64,000 nt of DNA from Hydrangea macrophylla. Taxonomy: Eukaryota; Streptophyta; Magnoliopsida; Cornales; Hydrangeaceae. The first letter of the stretch is position 1, and each line of letters starts with the position of its first letter. The notes below the pieces were generated by a model. The model worked only from the letters and a program-made list of their open reading frames with translations. It was not told the DNA's origin and ran no database searches. Where the stretch lies: contig CM066988.1 of assembly GCA_033977485.1 (NCBI GenBank), positions 28,562,501-28,626,500 on the forward strand, in the 5' to 3' direction. Both the position numbers and the translations under genes were made by a program. Shown here one piece after another: positions 11,118 to 22,684 of this stretch.

Positions 11118-12308
11118 CTAAACATCAAATTCAGCTATAGTTTCCAAGGCTTTCCATTCTCTAACCATTAGAGATGCAACTATACCTCGAGGTTTCTGAC
11201 TTAAGACATCTGCGACTACATTAGCTTTACTATGGTGGTATTCTAATGTGAAGTCATAGTCCTTAATCAATTCCATCCATCGGCGTTGCCTCATGTTCAA
11301 CTCCTTTAGAGTAAACAAATATTTTATACTCATGTGATCAAAGAATAAATCAAACTTCTCTCCATATAGATGATGTCTCCAGATCTTGAGAGTAAACACT
11401 ACTACTGCCAATTCTAGATCGTGAGTTCGGTCTTTCAGTTCATTTGGCTTCAACTACCTTGAACCATATGTAATAACCTTGCCATCTTGCATAAGTACAC
11501 ATCCCAACCCTTGATACGATGCATCATTGAAAATAGAGAACTTCTCGCCATCTCTTGGTATTGCTAATACTGATGCTGTGGTAAGTCTTGCTTTCAATTC
11601 CTGAAAAGCCTGTTCACGCTTATCATTCCATTCGAACTTCACATCCTTCTTAGTCAAACCAGTCAGAGGAGCTGGTATCTTTGAAAATCCTCCTATAAAT
11701 CTCTGATAGTAACCCGCGAGTCCAATAAAACTTCTGACTTCTGTAGGATTGGTTGGTCGAGTCCAATTTAAAACAGCATCAGTCTTTGATGAATCCACGG
11801 TGGTTCCTTGTTGTGAGACCACATGCCCTAGAAATTTTACCTCTTGTAGCCAAAACTCACACTTACTAAACTTCATATATAATTGATGTCTCTGAAGTGT
11901 CTGCATTATAATTCCCAAGTGTTGTTCATGTTCATCCTTGGTCTTTGAATAGATCAAGATGTCATCAATGAAGACATTGATGAATTGATCCAAGTAAAGC
12001 ATGAACACTCTGTTCATCATATCCATGAACACTGCCGGGGCATTAGTTAATCCAAATAACATTACCAAAAACTCATAATGACCATACCTTGTCCTGAAAG
12101 CTGTCTTTGGTACATCCTCAGGTCGTATGAGTAACTGATGGTATCCTGATCGTAGATCTATCTTGGAGAAGATCGTAGGTCCTTGCAATTGATCAAACAG
12201 ATCATCTATTCGGGGTAGAGGGTACTTGTTCTTGATGGTGACTTTGTTCAACTCTCTGTAGTCGATGCACAGTCGAAGCAATTCGTCCTTCTTCTTTACA
12301 AATAACAC
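11118..12308 (-). pseudogene. Reverse transcriptase and RNase H of the Tekay-type element
   Basis: The 12308-11454 ORF (284 codons) is a gypsy [37 protein letters not shown], the catalytic FIDDILIYS, and the connection motif [12 protein letters not shown]. The RNase H segment continues at 11453-11118 with DHMSIKYLF and the end motif DVLSQKP, normally DALSRK. A stop codon separates the two ORFs. The RT active-site aspartates are retained although the reading frame is broken. Confidence 0.92.
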
Positions 12309-12627
12309 TGGTGCTCCCCCAGGGTGATGTACTCGAACGTATTAATCCCAGATCTTCAAGTTCTTGAACTTATTTCTTTAGTTCTAGCATTTCTGTAGGG
12401 GCCATTCTGTAAGGTGCTTTGGATATTGGGATAGTGCCAGGAACTATATTGATGCAAAAATCAATCTCTATCTTAGGTGGTAACCCAGAGATATCCTAAA
12501 AAACATCCTCAAAGCCTCTGACTATGGGTATCGATGAAATAACCACTTTTGTACTGACTGTCTTGATGTTAGCTAAACAGTTGTTGAGGAACGTGTCACT
12601 CATAGAGTTATATTGGAATTCAAAAGG

Positions 12628-12972
12628 TTAACCTCCAGGTACCAAAAAAGTAATACTCTTCTTAACATAGTCCAACTTAGCATGATATTTAGTGAGCCAG
12701 TCGATTCCTAATATCACATCAAATTCCTTCATTGTTAGGACAACCAAATTAGTTGGAAGATTCCGATTCTCTAGGTGTACAGGGCAATTCTTGCATACAT
12801 GTTTTAGTGCGACAGTAACTCCTAGCAGTGAGATAGCATTCAACGCTACATCTAACCTCTGAGGTAATATACGTACATTTGGAAGAATTTTGGCAGCAAT
12901 AAAAGAGTGTATGGCACCCGTGTTAAATAAGACTTTCACACGATGATTATAAAGTGTTAAAGTACCTTCCAT
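12628..12972 (-). pseudogene. Retroviral-type aspartic protease of the Tekay-type element
   Basis: This 114-codon segment is an RVP_2-type protease. It has the family's active-site region but reads FNTGAIHSFI where active enzymes have F-D-T-G-A. The catalytic aspartate is therefore replaced by asparagine. A second family landmark, DVILGIDWL, is intact near residue 90. It lies between gag and RT in the normal order. Such an enzyme is predicted to be inactive. Confidence 0.9.
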
Positions 12973-13084
12973 GACTTGCTGCTTTGGTTATTCTTCATAT
13001 TGGGCTCCTTCATACCCAGCTTCATCATAACCACCTTCTTCATATCCTGCAGCATCAGGAATGATTGCGTTCAGTTGGGCCTAT

Positions 13085-14090
13085 CCCTGTTGACCATTGC
13101 TTCCACGACAACGTTGGCTGATGTGTCCAGTCTTGCCACAGTTATAGCATACCACCTCTTGACGACCATTGTGCCTTGGTGCCTTATAGTCTCGAGAGAT
13201 GTGACCACAATTAAAATAATTATTGGTACTCCCTTATGCACCTAATTATGGCTGAGTCTGATATGGAGCTAGGCGAGGTTTTCGGTTCCCATCAAAAGTC
13301 CTCTTCTGACCTTGATTACGATATGGTAGTCTGTTCCCAAAATTACTCTTCTGCGATGCGTAAAAGTCAAACTGCTTACAGTTTGATCGCATGTCTTCTT
13401 CCAGCTCAGTGGCCAGTCCCACAAGAGATTCGAATGTCTTGTCCAAGTGTCCAAGAGTCATACGACGAATAGGCGGTGCCAAACCTAGATTATACTTTCG
13501 GATTTTCTTCTCCTTCGTATCCACCATGTCTGGAGCAAATCGGGATAGCCTCTCGAACTGAGTGGTGTACTCTTGCACAGACTTGTTCCCTTGGACTAGG
13601 TCCATGAATCCTCTTTCGCGCTTGTGCCTCTCGGGTGCAGGGAAATACTTCTCAAAAAATTTCTTCCTAAAAGTAGTTCATGTCATGACTTTGACAGCAT
13701 CTTCTCCCATGGTGGCTTTGACTTCTTCCCACCAATCTGTAGCAGCATATGTCAACTGAAATGTTGCCAGTCTCTTCTTTTCCTGATCAGTACAATCCAT
13801 TGTTTCAAAGATATGATCCATCTGCCTCAGCCATTGTTCGTCTTTCCACGGTTCAGCAGTGCCAGCAAAAATTGTTCTAGTTACAAGGCACGAAACCTCT
13901 CCAATCATTTATCCCCCATTTGACGGACTGGGACTTCATTCCTCTGATAGTTGCCATTCCTATTATTGACAGCATTTAAGTCTCCAATTCGTTCGATCCT
14001 CTGAACAAATGCCTCAAACATATCAGTCGGATCGACCACTGGTGGTGCTCCTTCAATCGCATTGCGGTTTCTGGGACTCCTTCTTACCAT
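13085..14090 (-). pseudogene. Gag of the Tekay-type element, frameshifted
   Basis: Three minus-strand pieces (14090-13905, 13908-13678, 13605-13246) are collinear with a plant gypsy gag. The N-terminal piece starts MVRRSPRNRNA. The middle piece holds the retrotransposon gag core (AEPWKDEQWLRQMDHIFE ... ATDWWEEVK). The third continues with VQEYTTQFERLSRFAP. Downstream, about 13160-13110, a zinc knuckle reads CYNCGKTGHISQRC (CX2CX4HX4C). Just upstream of it a second knuckle has degenerated (FNCGHISRDY). Frameshifts lie near 13905 and 13605-13680. Confidence 0.88.
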
Positions 14091-14404
14091 AGTTACAACT
14101 TAAATCCTGATAGTATAATAACGTTAGCAATTAAGTAATTATAAGAAGGAATACAAGTATCAATACGAGGTTTTAAAAAAATTCTATATATATTTATTAT
14201 AAGCAGTTACATATATCGCGTCAAGTTAATGCTTCTATCTAGCCAAAAGATGAGATTTTTGGGACTAACAGTCCGATGTACAAAATGTGGGAGTCATTGC
14301 CCCGCATGCATTCTAATGCTAACTTATAATATTCGATAAGACAAAAGGTAGGACTACTTATTCCAATATTTACAACATGCTTGCAAACATAAACCTAAAC
14401 ACGC
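14091..14404. other. Gag leader between extra ORF and gag
   Basis: AT-rich spacer of the Tekay-type element with no ORF or repeat that I can support. Confidence 0.4.
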
Positions 14405-14958
14405 CTACTGGGGGCCACGGGGCTTGTGGCACCAAACTCCAAAATGGTGCATCGGGTGGTCAGTTTTACTCTCAGTATCAAACACTGGAGGTGGAGCACC
14501 ATCCATTTCCATGAGCTCTATGGGTAGCACTGGGGGTGGCTCAGGTGCCTCAACGTCATGAAGCTCGAGCTCAAATCCATCTAGGACTATCTCGACTCTT
14601 CCCAGCTCCATAGGGGTAGCCATAGTAGCCTCAGGTACACCTGCCACTGGAGCTACGGCTGGTAATGGAGCAACCTGAAGTCCATCTTTATAGGTAGATA
14701 GAGGTCAAGGGTAAGAATCCTCCTGATCCTCTCTTCTGCCATCAACCTATAGGTCTGGGCCTGATAGAAGGCCTCTAACTGAACTCGATGGAGGTCCACC
14801 ATCCCCTCGGTATGAATGGCTCTCCAGATATTATTTTCCATGCTAACATTAGACTGGAACAGAATCATGGTAAGATAGATCTCTAAGTCGTGCGGTGCTA
14901 TCCCGTTAGGGCCAATCATATGTCCGCCAAAATCATCGGGTATGAGATATGGGTCCAT
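14405..14958 (-). pseudogene. Extra ORF between PBS and gag in the Tekay-type element
   Basis: Two minus-strand ORFs (14958-14653 and 14647-14405) appear to be one gene of roughly 185 codons split by a frameshift near 14695-14700. Coding potential continues in the second frame before its first ATG. The N-terminal half is hydrophilic with a helical pattern (YQAQTYRLMAEERIRR). The C-terminal half is rich in proline and acidic residues (DVEAPEPPPVLPIELMEMD). I recognise no domain. It lies 150 bp inside the PBS and 315 bp upstream of gag. Extra ORFs upstream of gag are known in Ogre elements and are less expected in Tekay. Confidence 0.5.
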
Positions 14959-15110
14959 GCTGATAACCTGACAAAAGCAAACTACCTTATATCAGGGCTA
15001 ATCTTAATATATATGGATGTCAGATCCTAAGCACGGGGGACACTCAACTACGCCTATCCTTTTTGCTATCATAACCCTTGTCTAGGCTTAAGCCTAATTA
15101 TACAACCAAG

Positions 15111-15122
15111 GCTCTGATACCA
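15111..15122 (-). promoter_or_regulatory. Primer-binding site (initiator-Met type)
   Basis: GCTCTGATACCA on the plus strand is TGGTATCAGAGC on the minus strand, the classical plant initiator-methionine tRNA primer-binding site. It lies 7 bp inside the 5' LTR start boundary at 15130 and fixes the element's orientation. Confidence 0.93.
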
Positions 15123-15129
15123 AAAATCC

Positions 15130-18085
15130 TGTCACACCCCAGCGTAGCAAAATAAGAAAAAAATTTCATTTCCGTTTTGGACCCGTAGGTCATGACAAGT
15201 GATGGATCGCTTATCCTGTACTTAGCTTAGCATGTACCAGAAAAACAGAGTATATAAAGCAACATGGAAGATAACATTAAACATCATTACAACTTTAAAT
15301 AACATTACATTATCCTTAAATGAAAATATCCTTAAGACACAAATGCCTTATTCAAATTAAAAACATTATCCATATCCTTATTACAACTTTATTTAAATTA
15401 TAAAAGTAACGCTGCAGGCTCTTCTAGCTGGCATAATCATATTGCCCTGCATAATCATTTCCTGAACATTTGGATGTCTAGGACAAAGTAAAGCCATAAG
15501 TTAATGAAAGTCGAGTGAGTACAACGAGCACACAAGCAATGTATATAAAAGTACATTAACAGTTATTATAAATGTTTAGTACCTTAGAGTACGATTAATC
15601 CATTATTCCAGACATTGCATAATAATAATTAGTAATAGTTGAGTAATGAATATTTAAAACCGTGCATGAACAATGAAATCATCTCATCTCACTGACTCTT
15701 TTATAGCGATCACAATCTCTTGACTCATTCAGTTCACCTAGGACCATCAAGCATAATGTCGTTAGTTTAGAAAGTCTGTCGATATGTCAGCCGTATTTAG
15801 GGCGGCCTGGACCTACCTAGACATTCTAGGTTAGAATAACCTATGGAATACTTTAATTAATCCACCGTATCTGAAAGGGGCCTGGAATAATTTAAAGCTA
15901 CCACTAGACTGACCTACAGTATCAAAAGCGGCCTGGGCTAAGCCCTCTTAATTAATCTACCGTATCTGCAGCGGCCTGGAATAATTAAGGCTATCACAAG
16001 ACTTTGATTGACCTACTATATCAAAAGTGGCCTAGGCTCAATCCTTCTTAATTAACCTACCATATCACATGCGGCCTGGGATAATTAAGGTTACTCGTCT
16101 CGAGACATTTCTCACAACATATATGCTGACCAACGACCCCTTTCCGTACATGCCATCTCGACTATGCAAATGAGTAATTTGTTCTCTTTCTTTTTTATAT
16201 AGAGGTATCAGAGCGGGTGTACGAATTGTTCTTTCTTTACATATTTTCTTATAAAGGTATCAGAGCGATATGACTTAAATCTTTCTTTTCACATTTTACT
16301 TTATAGAAGATATCATAGCGGTTTCTTCATGTGATTATTTATCGATTAAATCAACTTATCTTATTATTGTTTTCAAAATCTATTTTCCTTTTCTTTATTA
16401 AGAAGGTACAATGTACTTAGAATCATTGAGTTAACATCCACGATCTAAATTATCAAGTCACATATGAGATAACAGGAAATTTCATCAATGAATGCTTTAA
16501 TACGCTTTTTCAGCTACCAGTACACAAGTGGGTTCACTTTGAAGCAATGCCCTAAAAAATAAGTTATATTTTTATAGGTGAATTACATATCAAATTAAAG
16601 GTCTCTGAGTCTAGTTTCCAACGCATCGAACGGTGCGCGTTTTCGAGTTTTCTAGAGGGAGTTTTGGTTGTTTTACTAAAAGTCGTCAGTACTGAAAAAT
16701 GGCAATCGATTGGCAAAAATGGCAATCGATTAGCAAAGGTCCCAATTGTTTGGTAGGATGGCAATCGATTGGCAAATGTGGCAATCGATTGGGAACTAAT
16801 GGAAATCGATTGGCACTCATCCAGACGCTGTAAAATCGAGTTTTTCTTCCATTTTTCAACCTGGAACCAACTAGGCGGTGTAATATACCGCTCTCTTCCT
16901 TTTTCATGTAGATTATGAATATATAAGTTTTACATCTCGATTATTACCGTATCTCTACTTATAGGTGAAAATCCGAGAGTCATCAAATTTTCGTTTTGAC
17001 CGTACGTCACAATCGTTACGAATTAGCACCTAATATTTGAAACTGAACCTAAAGGGACTGTAATCTATCATTTCCAATTTACAAAATCGATTTTCATTAA
17101 GTTTTACGGAACCGCTAATTTTGGACCTCCATAGCTATATATACATATATAGGCATATACACATACTTTCGATACCCCCGGCTTGTTCGTAATGACAAAT
17201 ACTACATTATGAGTTGGTTCGAGAGACTCACCGGTCGTTAGCTTGGGCTGTGCAACTTGCCGAAAAAAGACGGAAATTTCGAAATATACTCCGAGCTTAG
17301 CAATGGCTATGGCTATGGCCTTGGGAGCTCACTGTTGTGTTGTAGCTTCTGTATTTCTTTTCTTTACTTCTAGAATATGGAAGTGTACTTGTGTGAGTGT
17401 GATTGAGAGTGAGGGAATTGTATGTGGGTGTGTAATATGTATATATATATATCCGAGAGAGAGAGTGTGTGTGAAATACTTATGCTTGCAAATGTGTGTG
17501 TGTAGTATATATGTGTGTTTATGTAGGGAGAGCTCAATCAGTGCATTTAAATCATTGAGTTGGAAGTTGCAACATAATGATCATCAAGATAGGATTGCAG
17601 CCGTTGTAACTTATTGCATCCAATCAGTCTGCAAAACAATTCATCCAGTTACCTTAAGTTAGTTAGTCTGGTTGATCAGTTAGGTTGGTCTGGGTAGTCT
17701 AAAAAAATATCCCAAATAAATATTAGGGACCAAAAATCTAAGCAATGTGATAAATATTTTTATTAATAGTTTTAATACCAAATTATGGGATAACTTAGGG
17801 GCGCAATCTTTAAGCAAAATTAATTCAAATAAAATTACTAACGGGTCACAAAATTAATGTCATATAATTATAATAAATCAACATAAGCAATTTTCTTTTA
17901 TGGAAATAGAATCACTATAAAAATAATACATCGTAGTAAATAAAATGGCATTACATTTACATAAAACAACATAGTTATTATTTATTCATACACATAATAC
18001 CACAACTAGATTTAATATAAAGCAAATAAATAAAAACTGACATTTCTTATTTATTATTAGGGGCGCGAAAATACAGGTTGCTACA
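15130..18085 (-). repeat. 5' LTR of the Tekay-type element
   Basis: This is the partner of 6640-9603, about 2,956 bp, with the same termini on the minus strand (TGTAGCAACC ... GGGGTGTGACA). The same internal modules recur: the ACCGTATC/GCGGCCTG tandem block near 15865-16090, TATCAGAGCG motifs near 16205-16265, and the palindrome array at 16703-16812. As the 5' copy it would carry the promoter, but no clear TATA box was assigned. Confidence 0.9.
16703..16812. promoter_or_regulatory. Array of palindrome CAATCGATTG, 20-bp period (5' LTR copy)
   Basis: Perfect CAATCGATTG copies occur at 16703, 16762 and 16782, with single- or double-base variants at 16723, 16743 and 16803. The 19-20 bp interval is preserved. 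Point decay differs from the other LTR copy while the spacing is unchanged. Confidence 0.6.
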
Positions 18086-18480
18086 GTCACGCCATCTCGA
18101 CTGAGATCTCGTGCGATATGGTTTCATACGGCCGATACCTCTACCGATACTTCACCATTTTAAGTAACATTTTATCGTCTGTATATCTTGGATCGTTGGG
18201 CGGTGTCGGCCGAGACTTTGAACCCTGAGTTGAATGGACTGTGCTTTACAAGTGGTATCAGAGCCTTGTGTTTCCCTTACCTCTGCAATCCACGTGTGTG
18301 CCATTGCCACATATGTGGGGGCGTGTTGTCGTCCCACGTGTGTGCCTTCTACCAAAAACATTTAATACAAAATTTGCAAAAATTCTGCCAAATTATGCCT
18401 ACCCAACTAGGAACAGAGCCTCTAGAGCATGCCAAAACACACCAGTACACCAATTGTGCAGGAAGAGCTGAATTCCCATA
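18086..18480 (+). mobile_element. LTR end plus PBS of another LTR retrotransposon (fragment)
   Basis: A segment ending GTGCTTTACA (18250) is followed after two bases by TGGTATCAGAGC (18253-18264), the initiator-Met primer-binding site on the plus strand. This is the 3' edge of a 5' LTR with the start of an internal region. Nothing coding follows before the L1 remnant, so only a fragment survives. The Tekay-type element inserted immediately to the left (boundary 18085/18086). Confidence 0.6.
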
Positions 18481-18725
18481 CCAAATACCCCAACAGATTT
18501 AGACCAACCAACAAAATTACCATCAACAAGTAGCGAAGTGTCCCTTACAATCATTCGCTGAACTCTGTATCTCTATCGACACCCATTTTAGCCAACTGAT
18601 CCGCCATGTTAGTCACCTTCTCTAAAGGTATGGGTAAAAGACACCCTACCAATAGAATCGATAAGGTTTATGATCTTATTTTGGATAGTCCACAACGTCC
18701 ATGGGAAAGGGCAATCTCCTTTCAC

Positions 18726-19526
18726 CTAAGCTAACACTACCTCCGAATCACTTTCTACCACCAACTCCATTGAATGTTTCCATTCTGAATCTCTGAATAG
18801 CAAAAAAGTTTTCCTTATACCTAGAATCTTGGCTTCATTTAAATCCATCACTACCAATGGTGCCGAGAAAAGGCACAAAATCTCACTTTTGCTATTTCTT
18901 ACTAGAGGAACCATCAACATTGAATTTTAATGCCTTAGATTCGGGCGGGTTCCAATTGACCCCTTTTCTGTCATTCTTTGATCTCCCTTGATGTTGATAT
19001 TTTTGATATTAAGGCAGAAATCCGAAAGCATAAAACCACTGACATTGTTAGTCGCTTTTAGCCACATGCCCACTCTTAATCTGACAAGGGCTGCAATATT
19101 CTCCCAATCTACAGTTGCATTTTCAAAAACAATAGAATTCCTCAAAAGCCACAGCGTCCAAATAATTGCATAGAAAAGTGTTACCCAAACCATTATATCC
19201 ATTCCTTCGCATCTCATCAATTCCCAATTTTTCCCTAGCTCTAAAATGTTGATTGGTGCGACTCATTGGAGACCCCACCTTCCCATGCTACTTACCCATA
19301 GATTCCAAGCCCTTTGACAGTGAAAAAAGAGATGATTCACATTCTCAGATTCAATCATACACAAGGGGCAAAACCCAGGTGATTGAGATGTTAGAACACC
19401 CCTATTTTTTAGCTCCTCCATTGTTGGGGTCTTACCCCGCATAATTGTCCAGCAAAAGAATTCCACTTTAGGTGGTGTCACACCCTTCCAAAATGAAGTT
19501 TTCTTCAAATATTTGTAGTTGGCCAC
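18726..19526 (-). pseudogene. L1 zinc-binding region and RNase H domain
   Basis: The 19526-19263 part matches the zf-RVT region after plant L1 RTs: SFWKGVTPPKVEFFCW, then CPLCMIESENVNHLFFHC, a CX2CX8HX4C-type cluster. At 19220-18927 a spacer has the WTLWLLRNSIVFEN motif common at this position. The 18920-18726 piece resembles an RVT_3-type RNase H (RNSKSEILCLFSAP, then VVESDSEVV), where the final acidic motif is visible. The pieces lie in different frames, so no functional protein is made. Confidence 0.8.
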
Positions 19527-20032
19527 GACACACTTCGGCCTCCTTGTAGAACGAGCTCACCGAATACCTCCCATTAGCATTAAATTTCTATATCAACTGA
19601 TCTTGCAAATCCTTGCACAATATAACCTTTTGTAGTGTACCCAGTAGTCTGCTCCATTGATCCACTTCCCACCCAAAACAACTTCTTCTAAGAGGTATAT
19701 TCCAATTCCATGTATTATTGCACCAGCTGCCCAAATCTGTCACCTTCACATCTTTTGACACTACTAGCACATATAATCTTGGGAACTGAAGATTAAGGGG
19801 GACCCTCTCGATCCATACATCAAACCAAAATTTAATTTGAGACCCGTTGCATGGAATAATCCCAAAACCGTTTGATAGAACATCCTCATACGACTGATTA
19901 TTATTCAGAATGTTAACAATGTCTGCCTCAACTTTTGAGTGCTTTCTTCTACTAGCCCGTTCATGATCTGTGCTGGGTAGCCAGCTATCAATTTCCCAAC
20001 CACATATTCCACAGATAATTGTTTTCCACAGA

Positions 20033-21561
20033 CTACACCCAGAGTTTCCAAATCTCCACCACCATTTGGCTAGTAGCGCAGCATTTTTGTCTTTTAGGCT
20101 TCCACCCTACACCACCATATTCTTTCCTTCTCACCCCTATCTCCCATTTCACTGAATGAATATTCCTTTTATTGGCGCCCCCTTCCCATAAAACCTCATA
20201 CATCAACTTTTCTATACTCTTAACTACTCCTATGGGCATTTTGACTAGTGACATGTAGTATAGTGGAAATTCCTAAGAACGGATTTTATAAGAATGACCC
20301 TTCCACCAACCAATAGGTACTTGTTCTTCCATGTTGATAATCTTCTCTTTACCTTGAGGACAATAGGTTCCCAAGTTTTCAAGGCTCTGGGGTTCACCCC
20401 TAAAGGAAAGCTGAGATAGGGAAAAGGCAAACAACTCACCTTGCATTTCACCTTCATCGCGACACCTTCAACAACCTCAACATTGACTTTAATCCCAATA
20501 ATCGAGCTTTTCGAGAAATTGATTTTAACCCCTGAAACAAGCTTGAAACACCTTAGAGTTCTTCTAACGGCTACCACCTCTTCTTCCTTATCGTTGCAAA
20601 ATATGATAGTATTATCTACGAATTGGAAATGTGAGACTTTGGTTTCATGATTACCCACACTAATCCCACTGAACTAACCCTTGTCACAAGCACTCTGCAA
20701 CAACCCACAAAGACCCTCTGCCACAATCAGGAAAAGAAAAGGAGATAATGGATCTGCTTGGCGCAATTCACGAAATGGGTTGGGGAGCCATTAACAAGAA
20801 CCGTAAAGGATGCTGACGTAACGCATTCCAATATCCAATTGATCCATTTATGGCCAAAGCCTAGCCTTTTCATCATGTATTCTAAGAAACCCCAGTCTAC
20901 ACAATCGTAAGCTTTTTCAAAATCCTCTTTAAAAAAGAAGCCCTTTAATTTCTTATTCTTGATGCATTCCAGCCTCGTTAGCTACAAAGACCCCATCCAC
21001 AATTTGTCAATTCTTCAAGAACGCCGATTGATTGTCACTTATCATCGATGGTAGGACCATTTTAATTCTCTCTGCCAACGCTTTTGCCAATAGCTTGTAA
21101 ACAGACCCGATAAGGCTAATTGGCCTAAAATCTTTCAATCTAGTGGGATTATTAACCTATGGTATGAAAGTTATAAAAGACGAATTCAATCCTTTCAAAA
21201 TCTTGCCATTGTTGAAAAACTCTCCCATGAATTCCATTATGTCGACTTAACCTATGTGCCACATCTTCTTGATGAAATTTATGTTGAAACCATTCGGACC
21301 CAGGTTTTTGCTACCATTACAATGCTCAAGAGCCACAAAAACTTCTTCTTCCATAATAAGTCTTTCCAGCCACTCGGCTTGGCTTGGATTGATGCTTTTG
21401 AATTGTACATTGTCTAGCTTTGGTCTGTTCCATTGTTCTGCAGCAAACCGGTTACTGAAGAAGCTACTGACCTCAGATTTGATTGAGTTTGGGTCCACTA
21501 GAATAGTTGCTCGAACCTGTAGGTTCCATATAAAGTTCCTCTTGTATCTACCCTTTGCCAC
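20033..21561 (-). pseudogene. L1 reverse transcriptase, inactivated
   Basis: The N-terminal RT block is at 21561-21247 (CNGSKNLGPNGFNINFIKKMW, where the family usually has G-P-D-G). A middle block around 21140-20880 includes RT-like text (QSAFLKN, FEKAYDCVDWGFLEY) interrupted by stops. The catalytic block at 20658-20245 reads FVDNTIIF where active RTs have F-A-D-D. The second catalytic aspartate is thus asparagine. The piece continues with the usual KSSIIGI and LSTWKNKYLLVGGRVILIKSVL motifs. Confidence 0.88.
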
Positions 21562-21674
21562 CGTATGAAATATTTGGTATTCTTATCACCTTTCTTAATC
21601 CATTTGAACCGGGATTTTTGTCTCCATAAACTTTCCTCCAATTTGCTTGCTTTATCTAGCTCGGCCATAATTTC

Positions 21675-22640
21675 TTATTTCTCTTTCTCTTCTTGATGAT
21701 TAAGGGTCCGTGATTCTTGTAACACTTCAAAAGCATTTACTTTAGATTGCAGGAACTTCACTTTACACTCTATCTTCCCCAAATGGGATCTGTTCCATAT
21801 ACCTAGCGCGAACCTGGTCCTTCGTAATTTCTTATGAATTCTGAAGTTGGCCCACCCTATATCTCCTTGAGTGTTCCAACAATTTTCTACCAAAGACGAA
21901 AAATCTATGTAGGACATCCAATAGTCAAAAATTCTATTTGGTTTTGGGCCCCAGTCTACATTTTTCTCTCCTAGCAAAAGTGGGATATGATCCGACCATG
22001 ATTTTGGCAACCCCCATTGTTTCACCTTCTGTATCGCCAATATCCACCTTGGTGTCTCGTCTACTCATATTTCCTCTTGAGTTAGACAACGTATACTTTC
22101 TTCCCACAAGGGGGATATCCAGGATTCCCGCCAAATCAATGAAATTTTCAAACTCTATCATGCCCCTTGATTTGACATAGCATCCTTTGCGTTCCGATAC
22201 ATCTCGAACTATGTTAAAGTCACCTGTGATACACCGTGGTTCCGGATACCCTTGCTTCAACTGTAGTAATTCCTCCCAGAGGATCTTTCTTTCTGCTAGG
22301 TTATTTGGGGCGTACACATTTATGACTACACAAAAGAACTGGATTCTTTTGATAAAAACTTTTAGCAATAACCATCTCAACCCCTTTTTTATTTCCAGAA
22401 CATCCAACACCTGTTCATCCCATATTGAGAGAATTCCTCCAGAGTTACCCACTGATGGGACGAAATCCCACCCCATATTCGGTTTACCCCACAACTCCCT
22501 GATGGTAAATCTAGTAATCTTCTGCATTTTTGTTTCCTGGATTAGTATCAGCAAAGCATTCTTCCCCTCCCCAAGCTTTCTAATCGCTCTTTTTTTGCAA
22601 GATCTACCAAGACCTCTAATGTTCCAACTAATCACAATCA
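21675..22640 (-). pseudogene. L1 AP endonuclease domain, frameshifted
   Basis: The endonuclease starts with SWNIRGLG (active-site Asn). It is followed by LILIQETK (metal-binding Glu), SGGILSIWD, VVINVYAPN and ITGDFNIVRD (GDFN motif). The final SDH motif is found in another frame as SDHIPLLL (22040-21675). The key residues are preserved piecewise, but a frameshift near 22030-22080 separates the last one. Confidence 0.88.
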
Positions 22641-22684
22641 TAAGTAAACTATTAACGCATACCCTGGGCTCAGAGATCTGATCT

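Larger units (their letters stand above)
6640..18085 (-). mobile_element. Tekay-type Ty3/gypsy chromovirus, degenerate full-length copy
   Basis: This 11.4-kb element has two LTRs of about 2.96 kb (6640-9603 and 15130-18085). An iMet-type PBS lies beside the right LTR and a polypurine tract beside the left one, so it is transcribed on the minus strand. Flanking pentanucleotides are GTCTC (6635-6639) and GTCAC (18086-18090), a target duplication with one mismatch. Domain order on the minus strand is extra ORF, gag with zinc knuckle, protease, RT, RNase H and integrase, which is the gypsy order. Long LTRs and the iMet PBS suggest the Tekay/Del lineage. In the segment I compared the LTRs differ at roughly one base in ten, and the coding regions hold frameshifts and stops, so this is an old, inactive insertion. 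Confidence 0.9.

Noticed and set aside
18253..18264. tRNA gene suggested by a TGGTATCAGAGC match
   Set aside because: It matches only the 12-nt primer-binding complement next to an LTR end; no tRNA fold is present.
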